The notes: generated from the letters alone by a model not told the origin. 64,000 nt of DNA from Superficieibacter sp. 1612_C1 (GCF_015234305.1 NZ_JADGMI010000002.1:744001-808000); one strand, 5' to 3'. Positions 10,941 through 20,543 are shown, counted from the first letter of the stretch. Made by a program: numbers and translations.

Positions 10941-12626
10941 TTGAAAAAGGTTTGGCTAAACCGTTATCCCGCGGACGTACCCGCGGAGATCAATCCTGAC
11001 CGTTATCATTCCCTGATCGAACTGTTTGAACATTCAGCAAACCGCTACGCTGACCAGCCCGCCTTCGTCAACATGGGGGAGGTGATGACCTTCCGCAAGC
11101 TGGAGGAGCGTAGCCGGGCATTTGCCGCCTGGCTACAGCAGGGGCTGGGGATGAAAAAGGGCGACCGCGTTGCGCTGATGATGCCCAACCTGCTGCAATA
11201 TCCGTTGGCGCTGTTCGGCATTTTACGTGCCGGGATGACGGTGGTGAACGTTAACCCGCTATATACGCCACGCGAGCTTGAGCATCAGCTTAATGACAGC
11301 GGCGCGACGGCGATTGTTATCGTCTCAAACTTTGCGCATACCCTGGAAAAAGTGGTTGATAGAACCCAGGTTAAGCACGTTATTCTGACCCGCATGGGCG
11401 ACCAGCTTTCGGCTACCAAAGGCACGCTGGTGAACTTTGTCGTCAAATACGTCAAGCGGCTGGTGCCGAAATATCACCTGCCGGATGCGATTTCATTTCG
11501 CAGCGCCCTGCACAACGGTTACCGGATGCAGTACGTTAAGCCGGAACTGGTGCCCGAGGATCTGGCCTTCCTGCAATATACCGGCGGCACGACCGGCGTG
11601 GCAAAGGGCGCGATGCTGACCCACCGCAACATGCTGGCGAACCTGGAGCAGGTCAACGCTACCTACGGGCCGCTTCTGCACCGCGGCACCGAGCTGGTGA
11701 TCACCGCGCTGCCGCTGTACCACATTTTTGCCCTGACCATGAACTGCCTGCTGTTTATTGAACTGGGCGGGCAAAACGTGTTGATCACCAACCCGCGTGA
11801 CATTCCGGGGCTGGTGAAAGAGCTGGCGAAATATCCCTTCACCGCGATGACCGGCGTTAACACGCTGTTTAACGCGCTGCTTAATAACAAAGAGTTCCAG
11901 CAGCTCGACTTTTCTACGCTGCATCTCTCTGCGGGTGGCGGGATGCCGGTTCAGCAGGCGGTAGCCGACCGTTGGGTGAAGCTCACCGGGCAATATCTGC
12001 TGGAGGGCTATGGTCTGACCGAGTGTTCGCCGCTGGTGAGCGTCAACCCGCACGATATCGATTACCACAGCGGCAGCATTGGCCTGCCGGTACCGTCCAC
12101 CGAAGTGAAGCTGGTGGATGATGACGATAACGAGGTGGCACCTGGCGATCCGGGTGAGCTGTGCATCAAAGGTCCACAGGTGATGCTGGGCTACTGGCAG
12201 CGTCCGGATGCGACGGATGAAATCATCAAAGACGGCTGGCTGCACACGGGTGATATCGCGGTAATGGATGATGAAGGTTTCCTGCGCATCGTCGACCGTA
12301 AGAAAGATATGATCCTCGTCTCCGGCTTTAACGTCTATCCGAATGAAATTGAAGATGTGGTGATGCAGCATCCGGGCGTGCTGGAAGTGGCGGCGGTCGG
12401 TGTACCGTCCGGCAGCAGCGGCGAGGCGGTGAAAATTTTTGTGGTCAAGAAAGACGACACGCTCAGCGAAGATTCTCTGGTCGCCTTCTGCCGCCGTCAA
12501 CTGACTGGCTATAAAGTGCCGAAACAGGTAGAGTTTCGTACCGAGCTGCCAAAATCCAACGTCGGCAAGATTTTGCGACGAGAACTGCGTGACGAAGCGC
12601 GCAGTAAAGTGGACAATAAAGCCTGA
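10941..12626 (+). CDS. fadD: Long-chain fatty acyl-CoA synthetase
   Basis: A 561-residue class I adenylate-forming enzyme that activates imported long-chain fatty acids to acyl-CoA at the inner membrane. The ATP/AMP motif is [14 protein letters not shown], the acyl-binding/A8 motif is [28 protein letters not shown], and the catalytic lysine region is [15 protein letters not shown]. The start chosen is TTG at 10941, preceded by AGAGGTG; this gives the E. coli N-terminus [13 protein letters not shown] and exact length. Longer in-frame starts upstream overlap the promoter region and are rejected. Confidence 0.96.
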   Translation: MKKVWLNRYPADVPAEINPDRYHSLIELFEHSANRYADQPAFVNMGEVMTFRKLEERSRAFAAWLQQGLGMKKGDRVALMMPNLLQYPLALFGILRAGMTVVNVNPLYTPRELEHQLNDSGATAIVIVSNFAHTLEKVVDRTQVKHVILTRMGDQLSATKGTLVNFVVKYVKRLVPKYHLPDAISFRSALHNGYRMQYVKPELVPEDLAFLQYTGGTTGVAKGAMLTHRNMLANLEQVNATYGPLLHRGTELVITALPLYHIFALTMNCLLFIELGGQNVLITNPRDIPGLVKELAKYPFTAMTGVNTLFNALLNNKEFQQLDFSTLHLSAGGGMPVQQAVADRWVKLTGQYLLEGYGLTECSPLVSVNPHDIDYHSGSIGLPVPSTEVKLVDDDDNEVAPGDPGELCIKGPQVMLGYWQRPDATDEIIKDGWLHTGDIAVMDDEGFLRIVDRKKDMILVSGFNVYPNEIEDVVMQHPGVLEVAAVGVPSGSSGEAVKIFVVKKDDTLSEDSLVAFCRRQLTGYKVPKQVEFRTELPKSNVGKILRRELRDEARSKVDNKA

Positions 12627-12645
12627 GCCACGATCACCTCGCCAG

Positions 12646-12669
12646 ACGCCGGTTAATCCGGCGTTTTTT
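12646..12669 (+). terminator. Intrinsic terminator after fadD
   Basis: ACGCCGG / CCGGCGT stem with loop TTAAT followed by a run of six T. It sits between fadD and rnd. The T-run also supplies the U-rich leader that precedes the rnd TTG start. Confidence 0.85.
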
Positions 12670-12695
12670 ATGGGCGCAAGTTAAGAGAATATGAT

Positions 12696-13826
12696 TTGAA
12701 TTACCAGATGATCACCACCAATAACGCGCTACTCGCCCTGTGTGAAGAGGCGCGCAATGCCCCGGCTATCGCGCTGGACACCGAGTTTGTGCGTACGCGT
12801 ACCTACTATCCGCAGCTGGGTTTACTTCAGCTGTTTGATGGACAGCGCGTGGCGTTGATCGACCCGCTCGGCATTACCGACTGGTCGCCGATGCGGGCGC
12901 TATTACAGAACGGCGAAGTGACCAAATACCTCCACGCGGGCAGCGAAGATCTGGAAGTATTCCTCCATGAATATGGCGTGATGCCGCAACCGTTCATTGA
13001 TACGCAGATCCTGGCGTCATTTTGTGGCCGTCCCGGATCGTGGGGCTTTGCCGCCATGGTCGAAGAGTTTACCGGCCTGAAGCTGGATAAAAGCGAGTCG
13101 CGCACCGACTGGCTGGCCCGTCCGCTGACCGAACGCCAGTGTGATTACGCGGCGGCCGACGTCTGGTATTTACTGCCTGTTGCCCATCAACTGCTGGCCG
13201 AAACCGACCGCGCTGGCTGGCTGTCCGCCGCGCTGGACGAATGTGAATTGATGAAAAATCGTCGCCAGGACATTCTTGACCCTGACGAGGCGTGGCGTGA
13301 CATTACTAATGCCTGGCAGCTGCGTCCTCGCCAGTTAGCCTGTCTGCAACTGCTGGCGGCGTGGCGTTTACGCAAAGCGCGTGACCGTGATATGGCGGTT
13401 AATTTCGTGGTTCGTGAAGAACACCTGTGGGCCGTGGCGCGCTATATGCCGGGTAGCCTTGGCGAGCTGGACAGCCTGGGTCTGTCAGGCAGCGAAATTC
13501 GCTTCCATGGCAAAACGCTGCTGAGCCTGGTTGAAAAAGCACAGGCCATCGCGGAAGAAGCGCTGCCGGAGCCGCTACTGAACCTGATGGATATGCCCGG
13601 TTATCGAAAAGTCTTCAAAGACATTAAGACGATGGTCCAGGACATTAGCGTGGCAAAAGGGCTGAGCGCTGAGCTGCTGGCGTCTCGTCGTCAGATTAAC
13701 CAGCTACTTAACTGGCACTGGAAACTTAAAACGTCGGCGTTGTTACCTGAACTAATTTCCGGCTGGCGTGGGGAACTGATGAGCGAGCCATTACTGGCGC
13801 TACTGGCGGACTATCCGCGTAGTTAA
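12696..13826 (+). CDS. rnd: Ribonuclease D
   Basis: A 376-residue 3'-5' exoribonuclease that trims tRNA and other small RNA 3' ends. DEDD motifs are visible: ALDTEFVR, KYLHAGSEDLEVF and CDYAAADVWYLLP. One HRDC domain (DITNAWQLRPRQLACLQLLAAWR) and a second C-terminal HRDC-like region follow. The start is TTG, as in E. coli rnd, giving MNYQMITTNN. It converges on minE with a shared terminator. Confidence 0.95.
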   Translation: MNYQMITTNNALLALCEEARNAPAIALDTEFVRTRTYYPQLGLLQLFDGQRVALIDPLGITDWSPMRALLQNGEVTKYLHAGSEDLEVFLHEYGVMPQPFIDTQILASFCGRPGSWGFAAMVEEFTGLKLDKSESRTDWLARPLTERQCDYAAADVWYLLPVAHQLLAETDRAGWLSAALDECELMKNRRQDILDPDEAWRDITNAWQLRPRQLACLQLLAAWRLRKARDRDMAVNFVVREEHLWAVARYMPGSLGELDSLGLSGSEIRFHGKTLLSLVEKAQAIAEEALPEPLLNLMDMPGYRKVFKDIKTMVQDISVAKGLSAELLASRRQINQLLNWHWKLKTSALLPELISGWRGELMSEPLLALLADYPRS

Positions 13827-13838
13827 ATCAGGAAAGGA

Positions 13839-13864
13839 TACCGGGCGGATCTGACCGCCCGGTA
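13839..13864. terminator. Bidirectional hairpin between rnd and minE
   Basis: A 10-bp GC-rich stem, TACCGGGCGG / CCGCCCGGTA, with a 6-base loop lies between the two convergent genes. The flanking T-runs are poor, so efficiency is uncertain. Confidence 0.65.
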
Positions 13865-13872
13865 GTGTGCGG

Positions 13873-14139
13873 CTACTTTGACTCTTCCGCTTCAGGCAGA
13901 GTGACGTTCAGTTCCAGAATAGAGATATCATCCCCTTTCTGTTCCAGTTGCACGGTGACCATTTCAGGGTCGATCTGCACATAGCGGCAAATCACTTCCA
14001 GAATATCGCGTTTCAGCTGCGGCAAGTAGTGCGGCTCGGCGTCGCTACGACGACGTTCCGCCACAATAATCTGTAATCGCTCTTTAGCGATGTTAGCCGT
14101 ATTCTTTTTCCGTGACAGAAAAAAGTCGAGTAATGCCAT
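13873..14139 (-). CDS. minE: Cell division topological specificity factor MinE
   Basis: An 88-residue protein. The N-terminal helix ([25 protein letters not shown]) binds and stimulates MinD, and the C-terminal part ([19 protein letters not shown]) is the dimerisation domain. It drives pole-to-pole oscillation of MinCD, keeping the midcell free for FtsZ. Last gene of minCDE, 3 bp after minD. Confidence 0.98.
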   Translation of the reverse strand: MALLDFFLSRKKNTANIAKERLQIIVAERRRSDAEPHYLPQLKRDILEVICRYVQIDPEMVTVQLEQKGDDISILELNVTLPEAEESK

Positions 14140-14142
14140 AAC

Positions 14143-14955
14143 TTATCCTCCGAACAGGCGCTTGAGGAAACCTTTCTTCTCTTCTTCAACGAAGCGGAAA
14201 GGGCGTTCTTCTCCCAACAGGCGATCCACCGTATCGGCGTACGCTTTACCCGCATCTGAAATAGTATCCAGAATAACAGGTTCCCCCTGGTTGGAAGCGC
14301 GCAGGACAGACTGGTCTTCCGGGATCACACCAACTAACTTGATGCGCAGGATTTCCAGTACGTCTTCCATGCTTAACATATCACCTCTGTTCACGCGCCC
14401 TGGGTTGTAGCGGGTCAATAACAGATGTTCTTTAATCGGATTTTCGCCATTTTCTGCCCGGCGGGATTTAGAGGCCAGAATACCCAGAATACGGTCGGAG
14501 TCGCGAACCGAAGAGACTTCCGGGTTGGTGGTGATGATCGCTTCGTCAGCAAAATAGAGTGCCATCAGCGCACCGGTTTCAATACCGGCAGGGGAGTCGC
14601 AGACGATGAAATCAAAATCCATCCCTTTCAACTCTTCCAGCACTTTCTCTACGCCTTCACGGGTCAATGCGTCTTTGTCACGCGTTTGCGACGCGGGAAG
14701 AATATAGAGATTATCCGTGCGCTTATCTTTAATCATGGCCTGATTCAGCGTGGCATCGCCCTGAATCACGTTAACGAAATCATATACCACACGACGCTCA
14801 CAACCCATGATTAAATCCAGGTTACGCAGGCCGATATCGAAATCGATAACGATGGTTTTTTTACCCTTCTGGGCTAAACCTGTAGCGATGGCCGCGCTGG
14901 AGGTGGTCTTGCCAACGCCCCCTTTACCCGAAGTAACTACAATAATGCGTGCCAT
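14143..14955 (-). CDS. minD: Septum site-determining ATPase MinD
   Basis: A 270-residue ParA/MinD ATPase with the deviant Walker A motif SGKGGVGKTTSSAA, switch I/II (VIDFDIGLRNLD; FIVCDSPAGIE) and the C-terminal amphipathic membrane-targeting sequence EEEKKGFLKRLFGG. ATP-bound MinD dimerises on the membrane and recruits MinC or MinE. It is the middle gene of the operon, 22 bp after minC. Confidence 0.98.
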   Translation of the reverse strand: MARIIVVTSGKGGVGKTTSSAAIATGLAQKGKKTIVIDFDIGLRNLDLIMGCERRVVYDFVNVIQGDATLNQAMIKDKRTDNLYILPASQTRDKDALTREGVEKVLEELKGMDFDFIVCDSPAGIETGALMALYFADEAIITTNPEVSSVRDSDRILGILASKSRRAENGENPIKEHLLLTRYNPGRVNRGDMLSMEDVLEILRIKLVGVIPEDQSVLRASNQGEPVILDTISDAGKAYADTVDRLLGEERPFRFVEEEKKGFLKRLFGG

Positions 14956-14977
14956 AAAAATTCCTTGTTAAAAGGGA

Positions 14978-15679
14978 TTACTCTAAGGGTTCGATCGACA
15001 AAGCATCATTCGTCAGACGTAAACGCGCGGCTTTGCCATAAAATTCGGCTGGTATTTGATCGCTCAGCCAGTACTGCCCGGCGATGGAAATTAATTCCGC
15101 CGTCAGGTGCGTACAAAATATTTGTGCATTTCTGTCACCGCTGGCACCTGCGAGAACACGTCCTCTCATCATGCCATACACGTGGATATTTCCATCGGCA
15201 ATCAATTCTGCACCCGCACTGACATGACTTGTGACAATCAAATCACACTGTGGGGCGTAGACGCGCTGGCCAGAACGCACCGGAACGTCAATCAGTCGTG
15301 TTTTTGCAATGGGAGTAACCGCCGCTGGCGGTGGCGTCTGCGCTTCAACAGGGGCAGACCGGACCACTTGCTCCTTACCTTCAGTCAGGAGAGGAAAACC
15401 CGCTCTGTCGATTTCTGCCTTAAGTGCAGGGTCCTTACAGCCGCTCACACCGATGATACGCAAACCTGTTGCAGCTATTGCTTTCTGAATGGGCAACCAG
15501 TCGAAGGGAGCCTCCAGCGTACTTACGTTAACCACAACCGGGGCATGACGTAAAAACGCCGGTGCCTGAGCGATTTTGTCTTCTAACGCCTGACGAATAA
15601 CTTCCGGCTTTGCCTCATGCAAATGAACCACTGATAAGGTGAAACTACTTCCTTTAAGTTCGATTGGCGTGTTTGACAT
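14978..15679 (-). CDS. minC: Septum site-determining protein MinC
   Basis: A 233-residue FtsZ-assembly inhibitor. The N-terminal FtsZ-binding domain ([16 protein letters not shown]) is joined by a Pro/Ala linker ([14 protein letters not shown]) to the beta-helical MinD-binding domain ([45 protein letters not shown]). The ATG at 15679 gives the E. coli N-terminus; an in-frame start 33 bp upstream is less likely. First gene of minCDE, divergent from ycgL. Confidence 0.97.
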   Translation of the reverse strand: MSNTPIELKGSSFTLSVVHLHEAKPEVIRQALEDKIAQAPAFLRHAPVVVNVSTLEAPFDWLPIQKAIAATGLRIIGVSGCKDPALKAEIDRAGFPLLTEGKEQVVRSAPVEAQTPPPAAVTPIAKTRLIDVPVRSGQRVYAPQCDLIVTSHVSAGAELIADGNIHVYGMMRGRVLAGASGDRNAQIFCTHLTAELISIAGQYWLSDQIPAEFYGKAARLRLTNDALSIEPLE

Positions 15680-15804
15680 CCTGGCCTTACTCAATTTGCT
15701 TTTTACCATCACCGATGTGGGATGATATTCCGAAGACTCTCTGGCATGTTATAGTCACTATTATATTGAGGCAAGTCACCTCTCCCTTAATTCAGAGTAA
15801 AAGT

Positions 15805-16080
15805 ATGTTTTGTGTGATCTACAGAAGTTCCCGACGCGAACAAACCTATTTGTATGTTGAAAAAAAGGACGATTTCTCGCGCGTGCCGCCTGAACTGATA
15901 GAGGGTTTTGGCAAGCCGCAACTCACGATGCTCCTGCCGCTCGACGGTCGCAAAAAATTAGCCGGTGCGGATCTGGATAAAGTGAAGCAGGCATTAACGG
16001 AGCAGGGCTATTATTTACAACTTCCGCCACCGCCGGAAAATTTACTCAAGCAGCATCTGGCGTCGGCAGACAAAAAATAA
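15805..16080 (+). CDS. ycgL: YcgL domain protein
   Basis: A 91-residue YcgL-family protein ([27 protein letters not shown], then LPLDGRKKL and [20 protein letters not shown]). Structure is known for the family, but the role is not; its constant place opposite minC is conserved. The internal ATG at 15805 is chosen over an in-frame upstream start because alignment with the family begins at [10 protein letters not shown]. coli annotations are up to 17 residues longer. Confidence 0.88.
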   Translation: MFCVIYRSSRREQTYLYVEKKDDFSRVPPELIEGFGKPQLTMLLPLDGRKKLAGADLDKVKQALTEQGYYLQLPPPPENLLKQHLASADKK

Positions 16081-16116
16081 CGTCAATCGAACATTTGATT
16101 AACTGTAGGGGAAAAT

Positions 16117-16776
16117 ATGTATCAGCATCATAACTGGCAGGGCGCTCTGCTGGATTACCCGGTTAGCAAAGTGGTCTGTGTTGGTAGTAATTACGCGAAG
16201 CATATAAAAGAGATGGGCAGTGACGTGCCGGAAGAGCCGGTGCTGTTTATCAAGCCGGAAACGGCGTTGTGCGACATCCGTCAGCCGCTGGTGCTGCTTC
16301 AGGGCTATGGCTCGGTGCATCACGAAGTGGAACTGGCGGTGCTGATTGGGGCAACGCTGCGTCAGGCATCGGAAGAACACGTCGCTAAAGCGATTGCTGG
16401 TTACGGCGTGGCGCTCGATCTTACCCTGCGCGACGTGCAGGGGAAAATGAAGAAGGCGGGGCAGCCATGGGAAAAAGCCAAAGGCTTTGATAATTCGTGT
16501 CCGCTATCAGGTTTTATTCCGGCGGCGGAATTTAGCGGCGACCCGCAGGCCACGCCGCTGGGCCTGAAAGTGAACGGCCAGGTTCGCCAGCAGGGCACTA
16601 CTGCGGACATGATCCATAAAATCGTTCCGCTGATTGCCTATATGAGCCGCTTCTTTACCCTGAAAGCAGGGGATGTGATATTAACCGGCACGCCGGATGG
16701 CGTTGGCCCGCTACAAAGCGGCGACGAGCTTGAGGTGAGTTTTAACGGCAATTCGCTGACCACCCGCGTACTGTAA
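16117..16776 (+). CDS. ycgM: Fumarylacetoacetate hydrolase-fold protein YcgM
   Basis: A 219-residue FAH-family protein. The Asp/Glu metal ligands of the family are visible in HHEVELAVLIG and ALDLTLRD, followed by the active-site region KGFDNSCPLSGFIP, and LTGTPDGVGPLQSGD near the C-terminus. The subgroup corresponds to acylpyruvase/oxaloacetate tautomerase-like enzymes (FAHD1); the physiological substrate in enterobacteria is not settled. GTAGGGG precedes the ATG. Same order as in E. coli. Confidence 0.92.
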   Translation: MYQHHNWQGALLDYPVSKVVCVGSNYAKHIKEMGSDVPEEPVLFIKPETALCDIRQPLVLLQGYGSVHHEVELAVLIGATLRQASEEHVAKAIAGYGVALDLTLRDVQGKMKKAGQPWEKAKGFDNSCPLSGFIPAAEFSGDPQATPLGLKVNGQVRQQGTTADMIHKIVPLIAYMSRFFTLKAGDVILTGTPDGVGPLQSGDELEVSFNGNSLTTRVL

Positions 16777-16869
16777 CGCTCTCTTGCCGTCGTTTCCGGC
16801 GGCAAAACTTGCATCAGGGTGCCAGAGTGGTTATAAGGTGCACCCTGGATCTTAATCGTGGACGTTTTT

Positions 16870-17316
16870 ATGAGCAATTTACCCTTCTGGCAGAGCAAAA
16901 CCCTCGACGAGATGTCCGACGCAGAGTGGGAATCACTGTGTGATGGCTGCGGACAGTGCTGTTTGCATAAGCTGATGGATGAAGACAGCGATGAGATCTA
17001 CTTCACCAATGTTGCCTGCCGCCAGCTCAACATCAAGACCTGCCAGTGTCGCAACTATGAGCGTCGTTTTGACTATGAGCCGGACTGCATTAAATTAACG
17101 CGCGAAAACCTGCCAACCTTTGAATGGTTGCCGCATACCTGCGCCTATCGATTGCTGGCTGAAGGTAAAGACTTGCCGCACTGGCACCCGCTGTTGACTG
17201 GCTCGAAGGCGGCAATGCACGGCGAGCGCATTTCCGTACGCCACATCGCCGTGCGTGAGTCCGAAGTACATGACTGGCAGGATCACATCCTCAACAAACC
17301 TGACTGGGCGCAGTGA
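16870..17316 (+). CDS. ycgN: UPF0260 cysteine-cluster protein YcgN
   Basis: A 148-residue protein with the cysteine array [33 protein letters not shown] and PDCIKL, typical of the zinc/iron-binding YkgJ-type cysteine cluster. Length matches E. coli YcgN apart from the start: GTG at 16858 and ATG at 16870 are both in frame and neither has a good ribosome site. I use the ATG. Function unknown. Confidence 0.88.
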   Translation: MSNLPFWQSKTLDEMSDAEWESLCDGCGQCCLHKLMDEDSDEIYFTNVACRQLNIKTCQCRNYERRFDYEPDCIKLTRENLPTFEWLPHTCAYRLLAEGKDLPHWHPLLTGSKAAMHGERISVRHIAVRESEVHDWQDHILNKPDWAQ

Positions 17317-17352
17317 AGCGCGCTATTCTTCCTCAAGCCAGCCTATTCACAA

Positions 17353-17754
17353 TCATGCCCGATTATCAGACGGATAATCCTGCTTATCCGCCTGGTTAAG
17401 ATCGTACGCGGCCTGGGCCTGCTCAAGAGCCGGTCCATATTCAAGCGCCCAGTCATAAAGCGCCAAAAACGGCTGCTGTAATGTCTGCGCCAGCGGAGTG
17501 ATGCTGTACTCTACGCCTATGGGTGAAACAGGCAGCACTTCGCGGTGTACCAGCCCATTTCGTTCCAGTCTCTTCAACGCGTCTGCCAGGGCTTTATGGG
17601 TAATACCATCTAAACGCCGACGGATCTCGTTGAAGCGGGACGGCCTGGTACAGAGCACGGTAAGAATTAATATCGACCACTTATTAGTAATGTGCTCCAG
17701 CACCGGGCGCGTTTTTCCTACGTCTCTCAAGCAGTTAACGTGATTTTCTGCCAT
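17353..17754 (-). CDS. HxlR-family winged-helix regulator
   Basis: A 133-residue DNA-binding protein of the HxlR (DUF24) family: KWSILILTVLCTRPSRFNEIRRRLDGITHKALADALKRLERNGLV is the winged-helix signature. A single early cysteine (Cys8, in NHVNCLRDVG) is where redox-sensing HxlR members such as YodB and HypR carry their sensor residue. It is divergent from an SDR gene 99 bp away, the usual regulator/target pairing. The space between is AT-rich with short palindromes. It begins the accessory block after ycgN. Confidence 0.85.
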   Translation of the reverse strand: MAENHVNCLRDVGKTRPVLEHITNKWSILILTVLCTRPSRFNEIRRRLDGITHKALADALKRLERNGLVHREVLPVSPIGVEYSITPLAQTLQQPFLALYDWALEYGPALEQAQAAYDLNQADKQDYPSDNRA

Positions 17755-17853
17755 AGCGATATACTCCGTGATATCTGGTATATATAAAGTGCGTAATTGA
17801 TATTAAGTATAAAGTTTATATCATTTGTTTTCCATCCAAACCGGAGATAACAA

Positions 17854-18585
17854 ATGAACAGACTTGAGAATAAAGTGGCCGTCGTACTGGGCGGTGCAAA
17901 AGGGATTGGACTGGCGATTAGCCAGCGCTTTGCAAATGAAGCCGCTACCACCTGGTTTACTTCGCGCCGTGATGAAGAGTTAGCGGCGGCCAGTAGCAAA
18001 ATGTCAGGCACCTTTCGGCCACTGCGCGCAGATGTCAGCCAGCAAACAGAATTAACCCGCATTATGCAGACCATCAGCGCCAGCACTGACCAGATCGATG
18101 TGTTAGTTATTAATGCAGGGATGGCTGATTATGCGACAATTGATGAGATAAACCCGTCGCACTTTGATCAGATCTTTGACATAAATGTACGCGCCCCCGT
18201 GTTCGCTCTACAGGCAGCTCTGCCATTGCTAAAACCCGGGGCCAGCGTGGTATTAATTGGTTCCATTGCCGATGTGATTGGTACCCCGGGCTATGGGGTT
18301 TATGGTGCGAGTAAGGCAGCGCTTCGCTCCTTCGCAAGAACCTGGACACGAGAGCTGTCCACGCGTGGCATCCGTGTTAACGTCGTCGCGCCCGGACCTG
18401 TCGACACGGATATGATGGCTGCCGCTTCTGATGAGATGCGCGCAGAAATAATCAAAGCCATTCCCCTGGGAAGAATGGGTAAACCAGAAGAAATTGCTAA
18501 TGTCGCGTTGTTCCTTGCCAGCGATGAAAGCCGCTATATTGCAGGCGCAGAAATTTGCATAGATGGCGGTCTGACGCAGGTTTAA
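17854..18585 (+). CDS. Short-chain dehydrogenase/reductase next to HxlR regulator
   Basis: A 243-residue classical SDR. The cofactor motif is VVLGGAKGIGLAIS, NNAG is replaced by INAG (VLVINAGMADYA), and the active-site Tyr/Lys are in YGVYGASKAALRSF with serine in LIGSIADV. The C-terminus ends AGAEICIDGGLTQV. SRR after the first strand suggests NADP(H) preference. Substrate unknown; an HxlR neighbour suggests induction by electrophiles or quinones (inference). GGAG lies 7 bases before the ATG. It converges on bdcA 6 bp away. Confidence 0.85.
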   Translation: MNRLENKVAVVLGGAKGIGLAISQRFANEAATTWFTSRRDEELAAASSKMSGTFRPLRADVSQQTELTRIMQTISASTDQIDVLVINAGMADYATIDEINPSHFDQIFDINVRAPVFALQAALPLLKPGASVVLIGSIADVIGTPGYGVYGASKAALRSFARTWTRELSTRGIRVNVVAPGPVDTDMMAAASDEMRAEIIKAIPLGRMGKPEEIANVALFLASDESRYIAGAEICIDGGLTQV

Positions 18586-18591
18586 TCGATT

Positions 18592-19305
18592 TTATGCGCC
18601 AAACGCCCCATCAATGGTATGCATCGCGCCGGTCACAAATGACGCTTCCGGTCCGGCAAGCCAGGCGACCATTCCCGCCACCTCTTCAGGACGTCCGTGA
18701 CGTTTGATCGCCATAAAGCTGTGCATCAACTCTTTCATCGGCCCCTCTGCCGGGTTGGCATCCGTATCAATCGGGCCGGGTTGCACAATATTGATCGTGA
18801 TCCCGCGCGGGCCGAAATCACGCGCCAGTCCGCGCGCTAAGCCTTGCAACGCTGATTTGCTGACGGCATAAGACGCCATACCCGGAATGGGCATCCGGTC
18901 GCCGTTGACTGAACCGATGATGATAATCCGTCCGCCTTCCGGCATCTGACGCGCCGCTTCCACCGAGGCATGGTACGGCGCGTGGATATTGATCCGGAAC
19001 AGGCGGTCTATTGCATCAGGATCCTGCTCCAGCGAATCGCCAAAGAGGGCGATTCCGGCGTTGACCACCAGAATATCCAGCGGCCCGGCGTCGCGTACCA
19101 GGTTAATGATGGCCTCTCTGTCAGCGCTGTCCGCCTGGATAGCGGTACTGCCCGTTTCTTTCGCCAGCTGCGCTGCCGCGTCGCGCGAGCCGGCATAACT
19201 GAAGGTCACAGAAGCGCCTTCAGCGGCAAAACGCTGTACGATGGCTGCGCCAATACCCCGGCTACCGCCGAGCACCAGAACCGATTTATGTTGAAATACA
19301 GACAT
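18592..19305 (-). CDS. bdcA: BdcA-like SDR (cyclic-di-GMP-binding biofilm dispersal protein)
   Basis: A 237-residue SDR: LVLGGSRGIGAAIVQRF, LVVNAGIALFGD, IIIGSVNG, Tyr/Lys in YAVSKSALQG, and the C-terminus EASFVTGAMHTIDGAFGA. The central and C-terminal residues follow E. coli BdcA almost word for word. BdcA has been reported to bind c-di-GMP and promote biofilm dispersal. The divergent TetR-type neighbour matches BdcR, so the pair is conserved although placed at another locus than in E. coli. Confidence 0.88.
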   Translation of the reverse strand: MSVFQHKSVLVLGGSRGIGAAIVQRFAAEGASVTFSYAGSRDAAAQLAKETGSTAIQADSADREAIINLVRDAGPLDILVVNAGIALFGDSLEQDPDAIDRLFRINIHAPYHASVEAARQMPEGGRIIIIGSVNGDRMPIPGMASYAVSKSALQGLARGLARDFGPRGITINIVQPGPIDTDANPAEGPMKELMHSFMAIKRHGRPEEVAGMVAWLAGPEASFVTGAMHTIDGAFGA

Positions 19306-19316
19306 GCGCGTTTCCT

Positions 19317-19352
19317 TGAATCATATTGTAGTGACCGTTACAATATGATTCA
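19317..19352. promoter_or_regulatory. Perfect 36-bp palindrome, probable BdcR operator
   Basis: Arms TGAATCATATTGTA and TACAATATGATTCA are exact reverse complements (14 bp each) separated by 8 bases (GTGACCGT). It lies 12 bp before the bdcA start and 32 bp before the bdcR start, the position expected for a TetR-family operator controlling both divergent genes. The operator role is inferred. Confidence 0.8.
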
Positions 19353-19383
19353 GAGAAGAAGCCTGTCAAGGAATTATGTATCG

Positions 19384-19968
19384 ATGACTAAAAAATTAGG
19401 TCGCCCCCCGGGCCGCCCCCGTCGCTTTGATCCCGAAGAGGCGATCGCGACGGCGCAACGGCTATTTCATTCACGCGGCTACGATGCGGTCAGCATTGCG
19501 GATCTCACCGACGCGTTCGGCATTAAGCCGCCGAGCTTTTACGCGGCATTTGGTAGCAAAATGGGGTTGTATACGCGGGTACTGGATCGCTATGCCTGTA
19601 CTGGCGCGATCCCGTTGCAGACTCTCTTGCGCGCCGACAGGCCGGTCGCGGAATGCCTGGCTCGCGTGCTGGAAGAGGCCGCCACGCTTTATGCGGCCAA
19701 TCCTGATGCTGCTGGCTGCCTGGTGCTGGAAGGGACACACTGCGACGATCCTTCTGCCCGTGAAGCCGCCTGCGGTTTTCACTCCGCTGCGGAGGCGCTT
19801 ATCCGCCGTTATATCGAAGAACGTCACCCGGAGGATGCAGAGCGGCTTACCGACTTCGTGGGAACCATTATGGCCGGTCTTTCAGCCAAATCGCGGGCGG
19901 GGTATAGTCCGCAACGTTTGCGGGAGATTGCGCGCCTGGCGGGGCAGGCGCTGGGAGAGCAGAAATAA
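19384..19968 (+). CDS. bdcR: TetR-family regulator BdcR
   Basis: A 194-residue TetR regulator. The N-terminal basic stretch (KKLGRPPGRPRRFDPEEAIATA) leads into a helix-turn-helix (GYDAVSIADLTDAFGIKPPSFYAAFGSKMGL). The C-terminal ligand domain includes AAGCLVLEGTHCDDPSAREAA, matching E. coli BdcR. It is divergent from bdcA and expected to repress it and itself through the palindrome between them. Confidence 0.88.
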   Translation: MTKKLGRPPGRPRRFDPEEAIATAQRLFHSRGYDAVSIADLTDAFGIKPPSFYAAFGSKMGLYTRVLDRYACTGAIPLQTLLRADRPVAECLARVLEEAATLYAANPDAAGCLVLEGTHCDDPSAREAACGFHSAAEALIRRYIEERHPEDAERLTDFVGTIMAGLSAKSRAGYSPQRLREIARLAGQALGEQK

Positions 19969-19984
19969 TCTGGCGGATCGGCTG

Positions 19985-20539
19985 TTAGCTTTCGCCAGAC
20001 CGACGTGAATCATGGTCACGCCATTGTAACGAGGTCAGGCGATAGACCAGGCTGGGGTCCGCATTCGGGACATCATTTACCGTCGCGGTTTTTATCATGC
20101 CCGCTTTTTCCAGCACCCGCTGTGAGGCCAGATGTGCGGGTCTGACCACGGCGGTGACCTCGTGCAAATCAAGAGTATTAAACGCGTAACCCAGAGCGAA
20201 ATGGCAAAATTCGCTGGCTATCCCTTTTCCCCATGTCTCAGGCGAGAAACGATAACCCAGATTATGCGTCAACGCGCCCTCAAGTTCCCTGACCGTTATC
20301 CCGGCAAAACCCACGATCCGTGCCGGCGTTTCACGCAACGCGATGGCCCAGTTGCCATAACCGTATCGCTCGTATTCGGCCATCCACACGGCGAGCCGTT
20401 GTTGCGCATAATGAAGGCTGGGATAAGGTCCGGCGGGGTTAAACGTATTTGTTTCAGGATCGCCGTAGATACGATAAAGATCGTCGGCGTCCCCGATAGC
20501 TAATGGTCTTAACAGTAAACGCGTGCTGGTTAGCGGCAT
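19985..20539 (-). CDS. GNAT-family N-acetyltransferase (RimJ/RimL-like)
   Basis: A 184-residue acetyltransferase of the RimJ/RimL/Acetyltransf_3 type: TSTRLLLRPLAIGDADDLYRIYGDPET, then the acetyl-CoA region FSPETWGKGIASEFCHFALGYAF and the late motif PAHLASQRVLEKAGM. The start at 20539 lies 4 bp after the yoaK stop, suggesting translational coupling; a start at 20578 would overlap yoaK. Substrate unknown. It is the third gene of a small operon with two tiny membrane proteins. Confidence 0.8.
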   Translation of the reverse strand: MPLTSTRLLLRPLAIGDADDLYRIYGDPETNTFNPAGPYPSLHYAQQRLAVWMAEYERYGYGNWAIALRETPARIVGFAGITVRELEGALTHNLGYRFSPETWGKGIASEFCHFALGYAFNTLDLHEVTAVVRPAHLASQRVLEKAGMIKTATVNDVPNADPSLVYRLTSLQWRDHDSRRSGES

Positions 20540-20543
20540 GGCG

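Noticed and set aside
11493-12500. A 335-codon minus-strand frame inside fadD
   Set aside because: Antisense shadow of a conserved coding gene; His/Gln/Arg-rich composition typical of such shadows.
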